Position numbers and translations under genes: made by a program. A model generated the notes under the pieces. The model was not told the DNA's origin. It saw nothing but the letters and a program-made list of their open reading frames with translations, and searched no databases. A stretch of 64,000 nt of DNA from Bursaphelenchus xylophilus. Lineage: Eukaryota > Nematoda > Chromadorea > Rhabditida > Aphelenchoididae. Positions 37,344-48,791 of this stretch are shown here, in pieces. The stretch's first letter is position 1; every line of letters begins with the position of its first letter. The stretch is from contig CAJFCV020000004.1 of the NCBI GenBank assembly GCA_904066235.2, forward strand, positions 12,028,001-12,092,000, in the 5' to 3' direction.

Positions 37344-40300
37344 ATGAGCGGGACCTTGCACGCCAAAGTCGACTTCTTTGCCAGTGGAACGTTCGGGACT
37401 GTCAGTAAGTTTACGGAGAAGAGGTTTTTGATGTGAAAAAAGTTTACATATACAGTGGGCCTTTCTATGTGCATTTACAGCGCACTGCGGCGCAAGAAAA
37501 CCTTTTTACAACAAACGATTTTTGAGGTCCACAAATTTGCTTTACAAGTATTGGGACCCCAAGCAAAACGATCAGTTTTTCTTTTAGTTTTGCACACGCT
37601 TTGGGCATGAACCACTTATAAATAAATACCCTCGTCGCGCCTCGGAATCGCTCATCATCGCTTTGCGACTGCAAGCCGCGACTTGTGATTTGGTGCGCGA
37701 TAGCGGCGAGGCGAGACATTTTGCTGCGACGATCCGCCGTTATTTTTCCGACAGACTGATACCTGAAAGTTTTGGCTTGGGCTCCGCAGGCACAGCCGAA
37801 ATATTCAACGATCTTTGCAGGAGAAAGGTTATGTCAAAGAAGAAAGCACTTTTTGGCCTCTCTTTGTCAAAGATTGCTTTCTTTTGTAGAAAAATCATCA
37901 TTATGGTAAAAATAAGAGTCAAAAATGTTTTACTTGATTGAACAAAATGTCATAAAAGAATTTTTCGTGAGATTTTCCGACCGAAAAAAACTTTTCTCGA
38001 AATTATTTTATTTGTTTTGTCAATTCGTTTGGACGAAACTTATGGGCGAGAAACACTTTTCTTCTAATTCGGGTTGCCGTTTGAAATATGGCGTTTTTCT
38101 CTCTGACCGCTCTCCCCATTTCACGTACTCGTTGGTAAAGATCGCTCAATAGCTCGGCTGCAAAGCTCGAGCTAAGACTTTCCCCTGAAAAACGCTTGTC
38201 TACAAAAACGATCACTTTCAGCCAGTCTTCGAACATACGAGGACTCGGTTTGTAATCGGCGAGCTGAGACAATTACCCTAACACTACGGCTAATTGGCGC
38301 TCCAACTTATGGGTTGTCGCTTCGGCAGGCCTGTTCGTCCACTTCAACCTCAAATGCAAATTGCCAATGTTCAGCGATTCTTGTGGACTCAATTCAGCCC
38401 AATTCACCGGCTTCACAGTGAGTTTACTTCCTCACTAGGCCGTGCCAATCAATACATTTCCAAGTTATAAATATGTTCTAAGTGTTTGACACAAAAGCCT
38501 TTGTTACCTATTGCAGTGTTGGGCTTATATTGCCGGGCGATCGGATTTTATCCATGAACGACCAGCCTACATTTGGGATGAGTGTCGACCAAGCGTACTC
38601 GATTTTGGACGACTCACATTGCCAAGTCAAGTTGACCATTGAGTTTGATGTCTATGGTAAGAGCCGTAGAGCTCATTATAAAGAGCGCTTTGCTTTAGAG
38701 ACCTGTCCACTGGTCCAAGGGACGATCACTGTCCGACTGATCAAACATACGAACCATCTTGGGCTGGAGTTCACAACCGGTCTGAACAAGAAAGAGGAGA
38801 AAATTGTGGTCAAGTCCGTGCAGAAAGGATCGCTGTCGTACAGGTGAGATTTACAGGAGAAAGCTGCAAATGCGACGCTGAGATTTTGATAAAAATTTGA
38901 AATATTTTTGACATAATTTTTCTCATGGCACAGGCGAGGCTCCTAGCTCGCGCTTTGCAGAAAACCCCTTGATTTTTAGGTCAGAACTTGGATACAATTT
39001 CACGCTTTTTTCGAATTTTTATCATGAACATTTTTGTGCCTATTTCTTCTACAGAGAGTAATTTTTTTGCAGTAAATCCACATTATTTTCCCGAAAGAAA
39101 ACCCAATAAAAAATTCGGTTTCTCAAACCGCCCTTTATCGCTTCAGATGCGGCGCAATAGAGCCTGGCGACGAATTCCTCTCCGTCGACGACGTTCCCTT
39201 GGACAATTGCACAGTTCAAGAGACAATTCGGCTTCTACAAACTGCCCGCGATTCCGTCAAGATTCACATTAGCAAGAGAAACGCCGTAAAAGAGAAATCT
39301 CCCACCCCGAAGGCCTCGAACTTGCACTGCTTCACCTATACCATCGAGCTGCGGCCTGGGAAACGGAGTCTAGGACTATTTTTTGACGACAAGTTGAAGG
39401 TTGCCGGAATTAAAAAAGATGGATATTGTGCAAAGTAAGTTTTTCTGTAAATACGATATATTATAATCATGTTTCAGATCCGGAGCAGTTCTTCTGGAGG
39501 ACCGCCTAATGGCGATTGACGGGCAAAATGTCTCGCAATACACCCTGTTGGACGTTCAGAAAGCCCTCGACCGGCAGTACGACTCAATACGGCTGACGTT
39601 TCAGCGAGAGCGGGAGGGCACCCCAAGTGCTGCAGAGGACTTGCCGCAAAGGGGAGACCGAGCTGTAACCCCATCTACGGGAAGGTTGAACCTCATCGAT
39701 ATAAAGAAGATCATCAGCGACATGACATTCAGTTCGAGGGCTAAAGAGTACGTTAGAGGATTCAAAATTTATGAGCTACAGTGGCGGGCCTGATCCAGTG
39801 GCAAAAAACGTACCGTTTTGCATTCGGGAAGCCTCAAAAATGTGGCAAAATGCTTCCAAGTGAAAAAACTTCGTTTTGAGGGCGCGCACTTTCCCTCTCA
39901 AAAAAAGAGCGGGCGCGCTTTTGAAATCGGAGTTTTTTCACTTGGAGAGGGAAGCATTTTGCCACATTTTTCATACTTCTCAGATGCAAAATGGAATTTT
40001 TCCCCTGGATCAGGTCCCCCACTGTATCAAGTCGGTGTTTTGACAGAAAAATTTCATTCAGAATTGGTGTTCAAATTGCTCTAGCTACTCAGTTTTTTTT
40101 CTTTTTTCCAAAAGCGAACGAAAAATACTGTTCTATAATAATATTATTATACCATTTTAATTACACAATTACACGGTTAGCATCTCTACTCAAAGTAGAG
40201 ATGCTAATATTTTTATGGCACTTGGCGCAGATTTCAAATATAATGTTTAATTTGAAGACACATGCGTGACACATACAGTGGCGGACCTGATCCAATGGCA

Positions 40301-41429
40301 AAAGACGTACCATTTTGCGTCCAGGAAGCATCAAAAAATGTGGCAAAATACCTCCCTCTCCAAGTAAAAAAACTCCGATTTCAAACGCGCGCCTGATCTT
40401 TTTGTGAGGGAAAGGGCGCGCTGTTCAAAACGGGGTTTTTCCAGTTGGCGAGGCATTTTTCTACATTTTTTGATACTTCCCGGATGCAAAATGGTAAGTT
40501 TTTTGCCACTGGACCAGGTTCGTTACTGTACAGTTATTTCTGCCGTTTGTTTTTTCTGCCGTTGACCTGAAAAGTCGCAGGGCAAATATATTGGGATCTC
40601 AACTGTAGTTTACGCTTTGCAGAAACGCCCGAGGGCACTTTGGGTACTTCCCTTGTTAGTATTCATTCTATGAACCGTGTAAGGGGTCTTTGGCCAGTTT
40701 GCTTTGTAAAGCCGAGAACCAATCTTTGAAGTGAATCCATAACCTTCGGGCACATTCCTAATTTTTGCAAGACCTGAGAGATCGGAACGTCACATTTTTG
40801 TTCGGTTCCCTCGTCAAACCCGGGCTTAAAAATCATTGACCTCTTCGTACAAACCGGCTGCAAGATGAGCAATGAGTTCCTCTTTTTTTCAGGCTGCAAG
40901 CGCTCAAAGCCTTCGAAGAGACGGAGGACAAACTCATAAGCGGCCGATTGCCTCAACTAAAACGCGACGCCAACCACGACCAGTTGCGGACCATTCAGCA
41001 ACGACTGAGGTAGGGGTTCGGCCAAAAAAATACGCGTATTTTAGCAGTGGTTCTTTCTCATCATCGGGCTTTGGCTCCGTGGTTTCGTCGCAGCCGTCGG
41101 CGCCGGAAACTCCCTCGTATCCGTCGCCATTCTCGGGCCTCCCAATTGCTCCGACCTCAATTTTCTCGAACACAAAGAATGTGTTGTTGCTGCGCGACCT
41201 GGACCAGCCCGGATTCGGCTTCAGTATCACCGAGAATGAGCAGCATGAGATCATTGTGAATGCCGTGAAGCCGGGAGGAGTGGCGGAGGCCAACGATGTG
41301 AGGGCGATGGATAAGATTATCGAGGTGAATAATGTCCAAACGGCCGGGATGACTTGCGCAGAATTGTTGCCATTGTTCAACACTGACATCCTGGAGCTCA
41401 TATTGCTACCGGCTGAGCAGGTTTTGTAG
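37344..41429 (+). CDS. Multi-PDZ scaffold, GRIP-like (four PDZ domains)
   Basis: Exons 37344-37404, 38222-38417, 38517-38843, 39147-39434, 39478-39747, 40893-41009 and 41048-41429 join in phase to 546 residues. Four PDZ domains lie at about 37-131, 154-238, 257-341 and 464-546, with carboxylate-binding loops YGLS, LGLE, LGLF and FGFS. PDZ2 has CGAIEPGDEFLSVDDVPLDN, close to GRIP1/2, the glutamate-receptor-interacting scaffolds, which have seven PDZ domains. A role in clustering membrane receptors or transport cargo is inferred from the family. Either this protein is shorter or further exons lie upstream; the start follows no clear signal peptide and is the least certain part. Introns 1, 3 and 5 carry elements of families A, B and C. 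AATAAA at 41541 is 112 nt after the stop. Confidence 0.88.
37612..37761. mobile_element. Family B element, subtype ii, PDZ gene intron 1
   Basis: CGTCGCGCCTCGGAATCGCT to GTTATTTTTCCGACAGACTG; left tip lost. Confidence 0.65.
37765..38175. mobile_element. Family A element, diverged, PDZ gene intron 1
   Basis: AACGATCTTTGCAGGAGAAA and CTCTGACCGCTCTCCCCATT motifs; directly abuts the preceding B copy. Confidence 0.5.
38850..39075. mobile_element. Family A element, left part, PDZ gene intron 3
   Basis: TGCAAATGCGACGCTGAGAT, CTAGCTCGCGCTTTGCAGAA and TTTCTTCTACAGAGAGTAAT; right part missing. Confidence 0.6.
39777..40026. mobile_element. Family C element, PDZ gene intron 5
   Basis: TACAGTGGCGGGCCTGATCC to CAGGTCCCCCACTGTA. 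Confidence 0.8.
40177..40207. repeat. Perfect 14-bp hairpin
   Basis: TTAGCATCTCTACT and AGTAGAGATGCTAA around CAA, between two C elements in PDZ gene intron 5. Confidence 0.75.
40274..40530. mobile_element. Family C element, PDZ gene intron 5 (second)
   Basis: TACAGTGGCGGACCTGATCC to CAGGTTCGTTACTGTA. Second C copy in one intron. Confidence 0.8.
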
Positions 41430-41627
41430 AAAAAATTAGTTTAAATGGGCAAAAAATAATAATTATGCATATTATATTGTTGTATGTACAGAGAATTAAT
41501 ATTAATAAGGTAAATACCATCCAAATAGCCGTTGAATTATAATAAAAAGATACCAAATTGAAACGTTATTTACAGTAAGCCAAAATATACAAATATTGGG
41601 CGTCAAAAAATCCCGAAAATTTCCGTT

Positions 41628-42715
41628 CTACACGACTGTAGCAGGTCTTGAGGCGAGATATTTCTTCAGCTTGGGCATTGCGTATATCCGATTAATATAC
41701 GCGCTTAAATCTCCATAATGGTCGAATGACTGAGGCGAGAGTGCTCTCACAGTGAATAGAAGATCTGCCAAGTAGAAATCCGGGTAAGTGAGACGCTTTC
41801 CCGCTATGAACGTCCCTTGATTTTCATTCAAAAACTTGCGGAAAATCGGGAAAAATCGATCCACGGCGGGCTCCAAAATCTCTTTTTGAGCTGTTTTCTA
41901 AATTTCGAAAATGAGAAATAAGACACTCTGGTAGAACTTGCCTCATCTCCTGCTCGAAACTTGGCCACGATCTCGATAAACTCCGCGATTTGGTCGTCAA
42001 AGTCGAGTATAACATCGCAGGCCTCGTCGGCTCGAGCTTGGTCAAAAACGGTGGCTCCGGACAACCCTGAGAAAAATGTGTTGATACGTAGAGAAAAAAG
42101 TCAAGTCAAAAAGCGCTAGCATTAAAATGTCTATAGAGAAGAAACTCGCCTACCAAATCGTCTGGCCAGAAACCTCATAATTGCGGTGCTCTGGACAATT
42201 TTATTGTTATCCACTTCCAGCATTGGCAACCTACCAAACGGAACAGCTGAAAGACGTTGATAATGTGGGGAATAAAGGGCTACATCTACTTATGTTTGAG
42301 TTTTTTAAGGCCTGACTAAATTAAGAGGGGATGTACTAAAACGCATAGATTTTTATGAAACTTGGCACAAATTTAGAATAACTTTCTCCAAGACATTTGC
42401 GAGACCTCTAGCTCGAGTTCTCCCTTCCAAAGATTATTTTCTAGAGGGCCCTAATCCAGTGGCAAAAACGTATCATTTTGCGTACGGGAAGTATCAAAAA
42501 TGTGGCAAAATGCCTCCCTCTCCACTGTAAATGACTTGTTCCATAAGCCCCTTTTATCGTTTTGACTGCAAACTTAACTTACTCGGTTTTACACTTGTCC
42601 ACTTCTCCAGGTCATATCGGATGTCCTCAAACTTCGTCCCATTATAATGGAACATCAGCCTGATAGCCTCGGCACGGTGCCGCGCCGCGAAATAGTGGAG
42701 TTTGTAGACAACCAT
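41628..42715 (-). CDS. Glutathione S-transferase (Sigma-like class)
   Basis: Exons 42715-42583, 42246-42154, 42066-41942 and 41897-41628 join in phase to 206 residues, the usual nematode GST length. The thioredoxin-like N-terminus has YKLHYFAARHRAEAIRLMFH, whose early Tyr is the expected catalytic residue, then VPFGRLPMLEVD and VQSTAIMRFLARRFG, the glutathione-binding (QS) signature. The helical C-terminal domain ends in GKRLTYPDFYLADLLF. It should conjugate glutathione to electrophiles in the cytosol; substrate unknown. Exon 3 ends GATGAG|GCAAGTT, and only a GC donor keeps phase (GDE|KTAQKEILEPAVDRF). Its stop is 199 nt from that of the PDZ gene (convergent). Confidence 0.93.
42328..42440. 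mobile_element. Family A element, left part, GST intron 1
   Basis: ATGAAACTTGGCACAAATTT and CCTCTAGCTCGAGTT; joined to a C fragment. Confidence 0.5.
42443..42529. mobile_element. Family C element, half plus tip, GST intron 1
   Basis: CTAATCCAGTGGCAAAAACG through TGCCTCCCTCTCCACTGTA; the second arm is deleted apart from its tip. Confidence 0.6.
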
Positions 42716-43241
42716 AGCAGTTGATATGCAAAAAACCTTCGACAGGCGTTTTCAAATGCTGGCGAAAGTCCCCGCTTTGGAGGTTGCTGTGAGACCGAAG
42801 ACACAGGGGATAACTGTTGTCATGTCATCCGTTCGCAGCGACTTTAAGCGCTCAAGACTTTGTATTTAGCGGCCATGGGGTGTTTACGCGCTCCAGGCGT
42901 TATTATCAAAATTAACGGAGGCCTTTAGTTTTCCAAGGGATACATAATCCATCGCCAAATTTATTGCTAATCACAATATTTTACAATAAAGCTCGAAAGA
43001 GGATAAAAAATATAGGAGTTTGTACCAAATATCGCTGAACTTGCCGTAACCAAAGGTAACCCCACTAGCGCAATAAGGATGAACATGCTGACAAGAATAA
43101 TTTGACATAGAACTGATTAAGATTTGAAAAGTTTCTCGGATAAGCTTTGGTTTATTGTTCGTCGCTTCTTCGATCCAGCCAATACGTGATGCACAGGCCT
43201 TTTCCCTGAAAAATTTAATCAGATTTTACTCACACGCTCTT

Positions 43242-46200
43242 CTACGATAGATAATATCCGTTGTCATCAAAAGCTCCTTTGTTGCTTACCTTAATTTCCA
43301 CCTCGCCTCGCTTGGAAGTGACGAATATCGGATAGGTCGTAGTCAGTAGATGCTGTGCTTGTTGGCTGATTTGTATCATATCCGGCAAGCCGGTACTCTC
43401 CATTCTAGACGCGGTATTTACCGTATCGCCGAATAGGCAATATCGTGGAGCCGTCATTCCGACCACACCGGTCGCCACTTGGCCCGTGTGGAAGCCCCAG
43501 CGGCACTTTATGCGCTTGTCCTTGCGGTGAGGGATTTCGAAGCTCTCAAGGAACTGAAAATGATTTCTTTTTGACTACTGTGGTATGAAAATTATTTCCT
43601 TGTGACGGGAAGTATTAAAAAATGTGGCAAAATGCTTCCCTCTCCAAGTGAAAAAACTTTAGGTTTCAAAAGCTCGTCCGCTGTTTTTGTGAGGAGAAAT
43701 GGCGCGCCCTTCCAAAAGAAGTATTTTCACTTGGAGAAGGAAGCATTTTGCCACATTTTTGATACTTCCCGGATGCAAAATGGTACTTTTTTTGCCACTG
43801 GATCAGGTCCCCCACTGTATTTATGTGCGTAATTTTGACTATGAAGGGGCTAGATTTTCTCTGCTATGAGCTAGCCAAACAATACAGTACCTTTCTCATA
43901 TCCAACGCAATATCAGCAATATTCATGACATGCCGAGTCCCATTCTCCTCCGGAATACCGGACACCACCATATACGCATCCCCAATGGTCTCCACTTTGT
44001 AAGCTCCGTTCTTCTGGATGCACTCGTCAAACCCGCTGTAAACCCCATTCAAAAGATTCACGACCTCTAGAGGAGTGGAGCTTGAACAGAGCGTCGTGAA
44101 CCCAACAATATCACTGAACATGACAGTGGCGGAAGAAAAGAGCTTCGGCGGGACGGAACGCCCGACTTTCAACTCGTTGGCCACATAGGGCGGCAGAAGC
44201 TGGTTGAGAAGTCGGTCGGCTTTGAGGTTGGCCTCTTCCAACATCCCAGTCCGCTCCTTGACGAGCTTCTCGAGATTATTGGCGTATTGTTCCATCACTC
44301 TCATCATTTGGTCAACTAAGCTTCCTTTGCTGAAAAATACAAGCTTTCAAACGACAAGACCTTGGTCACAGATGCTCTTCGATGAGTGCCTTACGTTTTC
44401 AAGCACATTTCCGTGTTCAGCCGGACCCGTCGAATGCTTGGTCGGATCTCCGGGTTACTCGACCAACAATCGATCAGAAGAGCCGCTAGATCCGGATGAA
44501 TCTTCATTTCATCCTGAACAACCGGCTTGATATGTCGAGAGCCATCGGCGACCGCATCAACCAGACCATTAATGTCCGTGCCTTCGGGAAATGGCAACGA
44601 TCGGAACAGAATCTCGTACATGACCATTCCGAAACTGTAGATATCTCCGCTTTGCCGGCGCGATCCGGACTGCGCGACCCATTTTTGATCCGCGGCCCGC
44701 TGTTTGTTGCTCTCTCGGTTCTTCAGCAACTCTGGGGCCATGTACAATGCGGCTATAAGAAATTACAAGACTATCAGCGGCGTCAAAAATTGCTTACAAG
44801 TCCTTTGAGCCGCCTGCGACTTGTCGTCATCGCTTTGAACGCCGGTGATCGAAATCAGCCCCTGTTTTTCCCAGCGCTCCAATGGGCTGGCAATTCCAAA
44901 GTCGGTCAGCCGCACACTCCAATTCCTATCGATGACGCATGCCCAGGGAGTCAGCGATCCATGATAGCCAATTGGTGAGAGATGCAGATACTCCAGTCCA
45001 AGAGTAATATCACGAACAAAAGCGGCGTGAAAGTTCTCATCCAACGCCATGCTCTTGTTGTAGATCAGGTCTTGCACCGTACCACGAGAGCAGAATTTCC
45101 AGACAACCAGCATCTCCTCACGCTCGTTGAAGGCCATTCCCAAGAAAGGGTTCAAGTTGTCGTGAATGGCTTGTTTCATCTGCGGAAAGAAAGAGGAGTC
45201 TAAGAATTCTCTGGATTTGGTCCCACCTGGGTTAGCAGCGCCAAGTCCTCACGCCTGAACTTGATTGGTCGACGCTGAACGTATTTGTGATACGTGGCGT
45301 GAGTGTTCACTCCAAGGATTGCGTGCTTTTTCATGCCGATGCTCAAGTTGCTCAATTTTGTGTTCGCGCTGCCAAGTGAAAGCTGGAAATTGAATTGTCG
45401 GCGTTAATCCTTATAAAAACACATCTCAGAGTGACCTAGAGTCAAATAAGCAAAAACCTACCAAACTCTTGGCCTGGTCATCGTCAATCAATCGCAAATC
45501 CTCATGCATAATTCGCCATGGCATTCGGTTCAACGCTCTGGTTTGGCAATGCCGATACAACAGGAAGATGAACAAGAAGATGACAATTAATGTCAATGCG
45601 GAGGAGCCAAATGCAATTTCCATGGTGTACGAGCATCGTTGCCCTCGGTATCCGCAGTAAGGCTCGTCAGGGGGAAGAGAACCATTCTCACTCGGCCAAA
45701 ATCCGGTCATTACATCGGCCAGCTTCTGAAAAAAGCTATTTGGTAACTCATACGCCGATTCCGCATTACTATCCTTGTTATTCTAGATCACTGTTCTTGT
45801 TTAAACACAAACTGACCAAATCAAAGCATCCCGTCCGATTAGCCAGCCCATCACAGCCGGCAACCGCGTACGAAGTCATTGTAACCATTTTCATCGGCTT
45901 GTCCCTGGTTGGTGCCACGTAGAAGGCCGCGAAAACGGGCGCTCGATCCGCCAAGTCGTCCATGAGGACGGATCCGGTCGCTCCTATAGAAGAACCAATA
46001 CCTGAACTGGGAGGAACAGTGTCTGTGTACTCGGCAAACTATTGTGCGACCCTGTGCTTAGTGCAGTGGGTTTTCGAACTAACGTGTGCTCACCTACCTT
46101 CAAAACTCATGCGACGCATTGCATTCCAAATAAGACGCCCGTCAGTAATCGCGGTGGCGTTGTTCCCGTTTTGAGAGAACACTTTTCGCGCAGCAAGGCC

Positions 46201-47620
46201 ATAGAGTTTCAGGGAGTCGTAGAGATTGAGATAGCCAAAGATGTCCGACTGAAAGGGTCTGGATTTACACAGTAAGGCGATCAAAGACAGTAAAACAGTA
46301 CGACTGCAAGCGTATTGAAGCCCCCGTCAGAATAGCTTATGCGCATACGAACACTCACTCTATCCAGATCATCCACGGTCAGCCCAAAGTTCCCGACGCG
46401 TTCCAGAAAGCCGTTTAGCAGGGCGTCGTCGAATCCGTTTGCGTCATCAATGATAATCGCATTCGCATAATGGTCTTTCACCTGTTGTAACATCTCGCCG
46501 GCTTTGCCAATCCACGGCGAAGCGTCTTTCGGACCATTCTGGAGCCAGGGCAGCAGATAGACGTATTCGGGATTATTCATATTCAGCTTGACAGTGGCCT
46601 GCATAAACTCGCGAGTCATGTCGCGGGTTTGGGAGAAGATACAGACAATAACTGAAAAAAATATTATGAACGTGATATCAAGGCAAAGAAGTAATAATAG
46701 AATATGGGTATGGGGTTCAAAAAAGCTCACTTCTTGCTCCACTCGACAAGTCCTGCATTTGCTGATCGCGAATCATATCTTCAGCCTTGGCATTCTCCTC
46801 GAACATGACCTTCTTCACCATCTGGATATTGCTCTTCTTGAACTCCTCCTCAAACGCTTGAACTCTATCATAAGCAAGCTGTCCAGCATTGGTCACAATC
46901 GCCACTCTCAGCCAACTGTAATGCTCCACCAGCCGAATTACCGCTCTCGCCAAAGAGTTGACATTCTTGGACGAAGTTCTGGCCAAGGTCTTATAAATCC
47001 GGCGATCAGTCGTCGCTGATGTTGTGGGCATATATGCAATGACCGGGATATTCCAGAACGCCCCCATCTTGGCTACAGCATCCAGCTCGGCGTGACAGTA
47101 CGGACCAATGAAACAACGTACCCCTTCAGCATGATACATTTGCGCCGCAACGGCGACTCCCTCAAAAGCTTCTCCGCAGCCCATTCTGGATGAGATTTCA
47201 AAGTCCAGATCCGGTCCTAAGACACCTTCATCGATCAGCTGCATTCGACTAATGTTCAAAATCTTGTCTTCATTCGGCAACGCGCCAACAGCTCCAATGT
47301 GGCCAATTTTTACGATCGCTTTTCCCTTGTTGTCCACTTTGATTTCCATGGAAGGCCCCCACTTGGAGAACTCCTTTTCAGCCGCTCGTGAAGTCGCATT
47401 GGAGACTTGCCGCCTCACCCGCGCCTTGATTTGATACGCAGAAGGGAATTCTAAAAAAATTTCATATCTTCGTACTGTGCCTACCCTGCATACAGTAACA
47501 TATACACAAAAGACACAAGATGTTCAGCGTCAACTTACCCTCGCTCAACGCCCTGGCAACATCATTGAAGCTCGAGAAAACGAGTAAAAACAGGAGAAAA
47601 CTGGAAGAGTACCGTCTCAT
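43242..47620 (-). CDS. Receptor-type guanylate cyclase (GCY family)
   Basis: Eleven exons (47620-47539, 47450-46731, 46651-46359, 46248-46098, 46001-45817, 45725-45462, 45382-45227, 45179-44798, 44752-44395, 44329-43891, 43553-43242) join in phase to about 1113 residues. Order: signal peptide (1-25), ANF-receptor ectodomain, one transmembrane segment (about 514-534), pseudokinase domain, dimerisation coiled coil, cyclase domain. The cyclase keeps both metal Asp ([15 protein letters not shown]), the guanine-selecting Glu (KVETIGDAY) and Cys ([15 protein letters not shown]), so it should make cGMP. In the pseudokinase HRD is replaced by HGS, as normal for the class, while DFG stays. Nematode receptor cyclases are mostly sensory-neuron receptors; ligand unknown, and I cannot say which gcy it matches. 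The 44395 border could be off by one base. AATAAA (minus) near 43156. Confidence 0.92.
43598..43819. mobile_element. Family C element, last intron of the cyclase
   Basis: Left tip lost; GGGAAGTATTAAAAAATGTG to CAGGTCCCCCACTGTA. Confidence 0.75.
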
Positions 47621-48100
47621 ACTGTTCGAGCCGATACAAATGCCGACAAAGCGGCTGCGGCGACACAGGAGACATCTTCAATTATCCAAATTAGATGCCG
47701 ACGGCCTAAGCCGCTTGTCGCATCGGAGCCCATGCAGGAGCGTTTTTGAAATTCCCCGAAGCCGATTAAACCGTATTCCCACTTTTGGGGATATTGTGTA
47801 GTCGACCAATCTCTTTGTTGGGACGTCAGGGCCTTCAAAACAACGGCGTGTTGTAAATTAAAGGTGGGCAGACGAAGGGTTTTACAAGATTGGGAAATTC
47901 AAGCGGATTGCCTTCGGCAGCTAAAAGTGTGGAACATCCTGCTGTACGGCGCAAGTGCCGGGCATAAAGGGCGGCCGACACTTGCGGGTAACCACTTTGC
48001 GGACAGCTCGAAGAACCACGGAGATTTTTGGACATGTTTGGAAAAAAAACATTTGCCTACAATGAATAGTCACCACAATATTATCTAGTGCACTAAAGTG
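47621..48100. other. Upstream region of the cyclase gene
   Basis: No supported gene; presumed cyclase promoter. Confidence 0.4.
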
Positions 48101-48612
48101 TCACGATTCCGTGAGAAGTTCCCAAGAATTTGCATAAACCGACCGATAAATTGCATAAATGTAATGGACCGATCGCTTTTCGGTCAGTCTTTTGGTTTTC
48201 CCCCGGCGAGTAAACGTATCATTGTGAATTTGTTGGAAGTTCACTGTGCCCCGGTCTGGTTGTTGATCACCCCAAAGTGGAATCAATTGTTGTGAGTCTA
48301 TTGCCGCTGTCTCCTATTTTAGCTAGGACTCTAGAGTTGTTGGTTAGTTGCTACTAGTCGCGCAGGCACGCTAGGGGCCTTATATACTTCGACCTATATA
48401 TATAGGGTCGAGGCCTACTATATAGGCCGCGACCTAGCTATAGGTCGTGACACTAGGCATTTTTTGAAAAAAAATTCCTATAACTTTGAAATCGGTGGAT
48501 GAATGCAAGAGATTCGTGGACTTATCAGTATCAGGGAGTTGTCAATGCGAAATTTCTATCACACTACGTAGATGACGGCAGAGAAATTTTAATTCCAACC
48601 GGTAAATGTCGG
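48101..48612. repeat. Family F dispersed repeat, copy 2
   Basis: Shares CACGATTCCGTGAGAAGTTC, GACCGATCGCTTTTCGGTCA and ATCACACTACGTAGATGAC with copy 1 at 32553-33275 but lacks the channel-exon fragment. It contains three consecutive small palindromes at 48391-48446. Confidence 0.6.
48391..48446. repeat. Three consecutive CCTA/TAGG palindromes
   Basis: GACCTATATATATAGGGTC, GGCCTACTATATAGGCC and GACCTAGCTATAGGTC follow one another within 56 bp. Confidence 0.8.
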
Positions 48613-48791
48613 CTGCCCGCAGAGTGGTTGCCCGCAATTGTCGCGACGTCGACATAAATGGCAACACTGCAGGATAAAATAGCATCTGTTTTATTAACCT
48701 TCATATATATACTTATTAAGTACGTACATAGATTACATAGATTATTGTCATAAATATGCAATGAGCTTAAAGATATCAAGGAGTCAGCAAG

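Noticed and set aside
40663..40956. 97-codon minus-strand frame in the last large PDZ-gene intron
   Set aside because: It overlaps exon 6 in antisense and has no recognised domain or splice signals.
48000..48450. Possible CRISPR-like or rRNA structure from the palindromes
   Set aside because: Palindromes differ in sequence and there are no regular spacers; no rRNA consensus is present.
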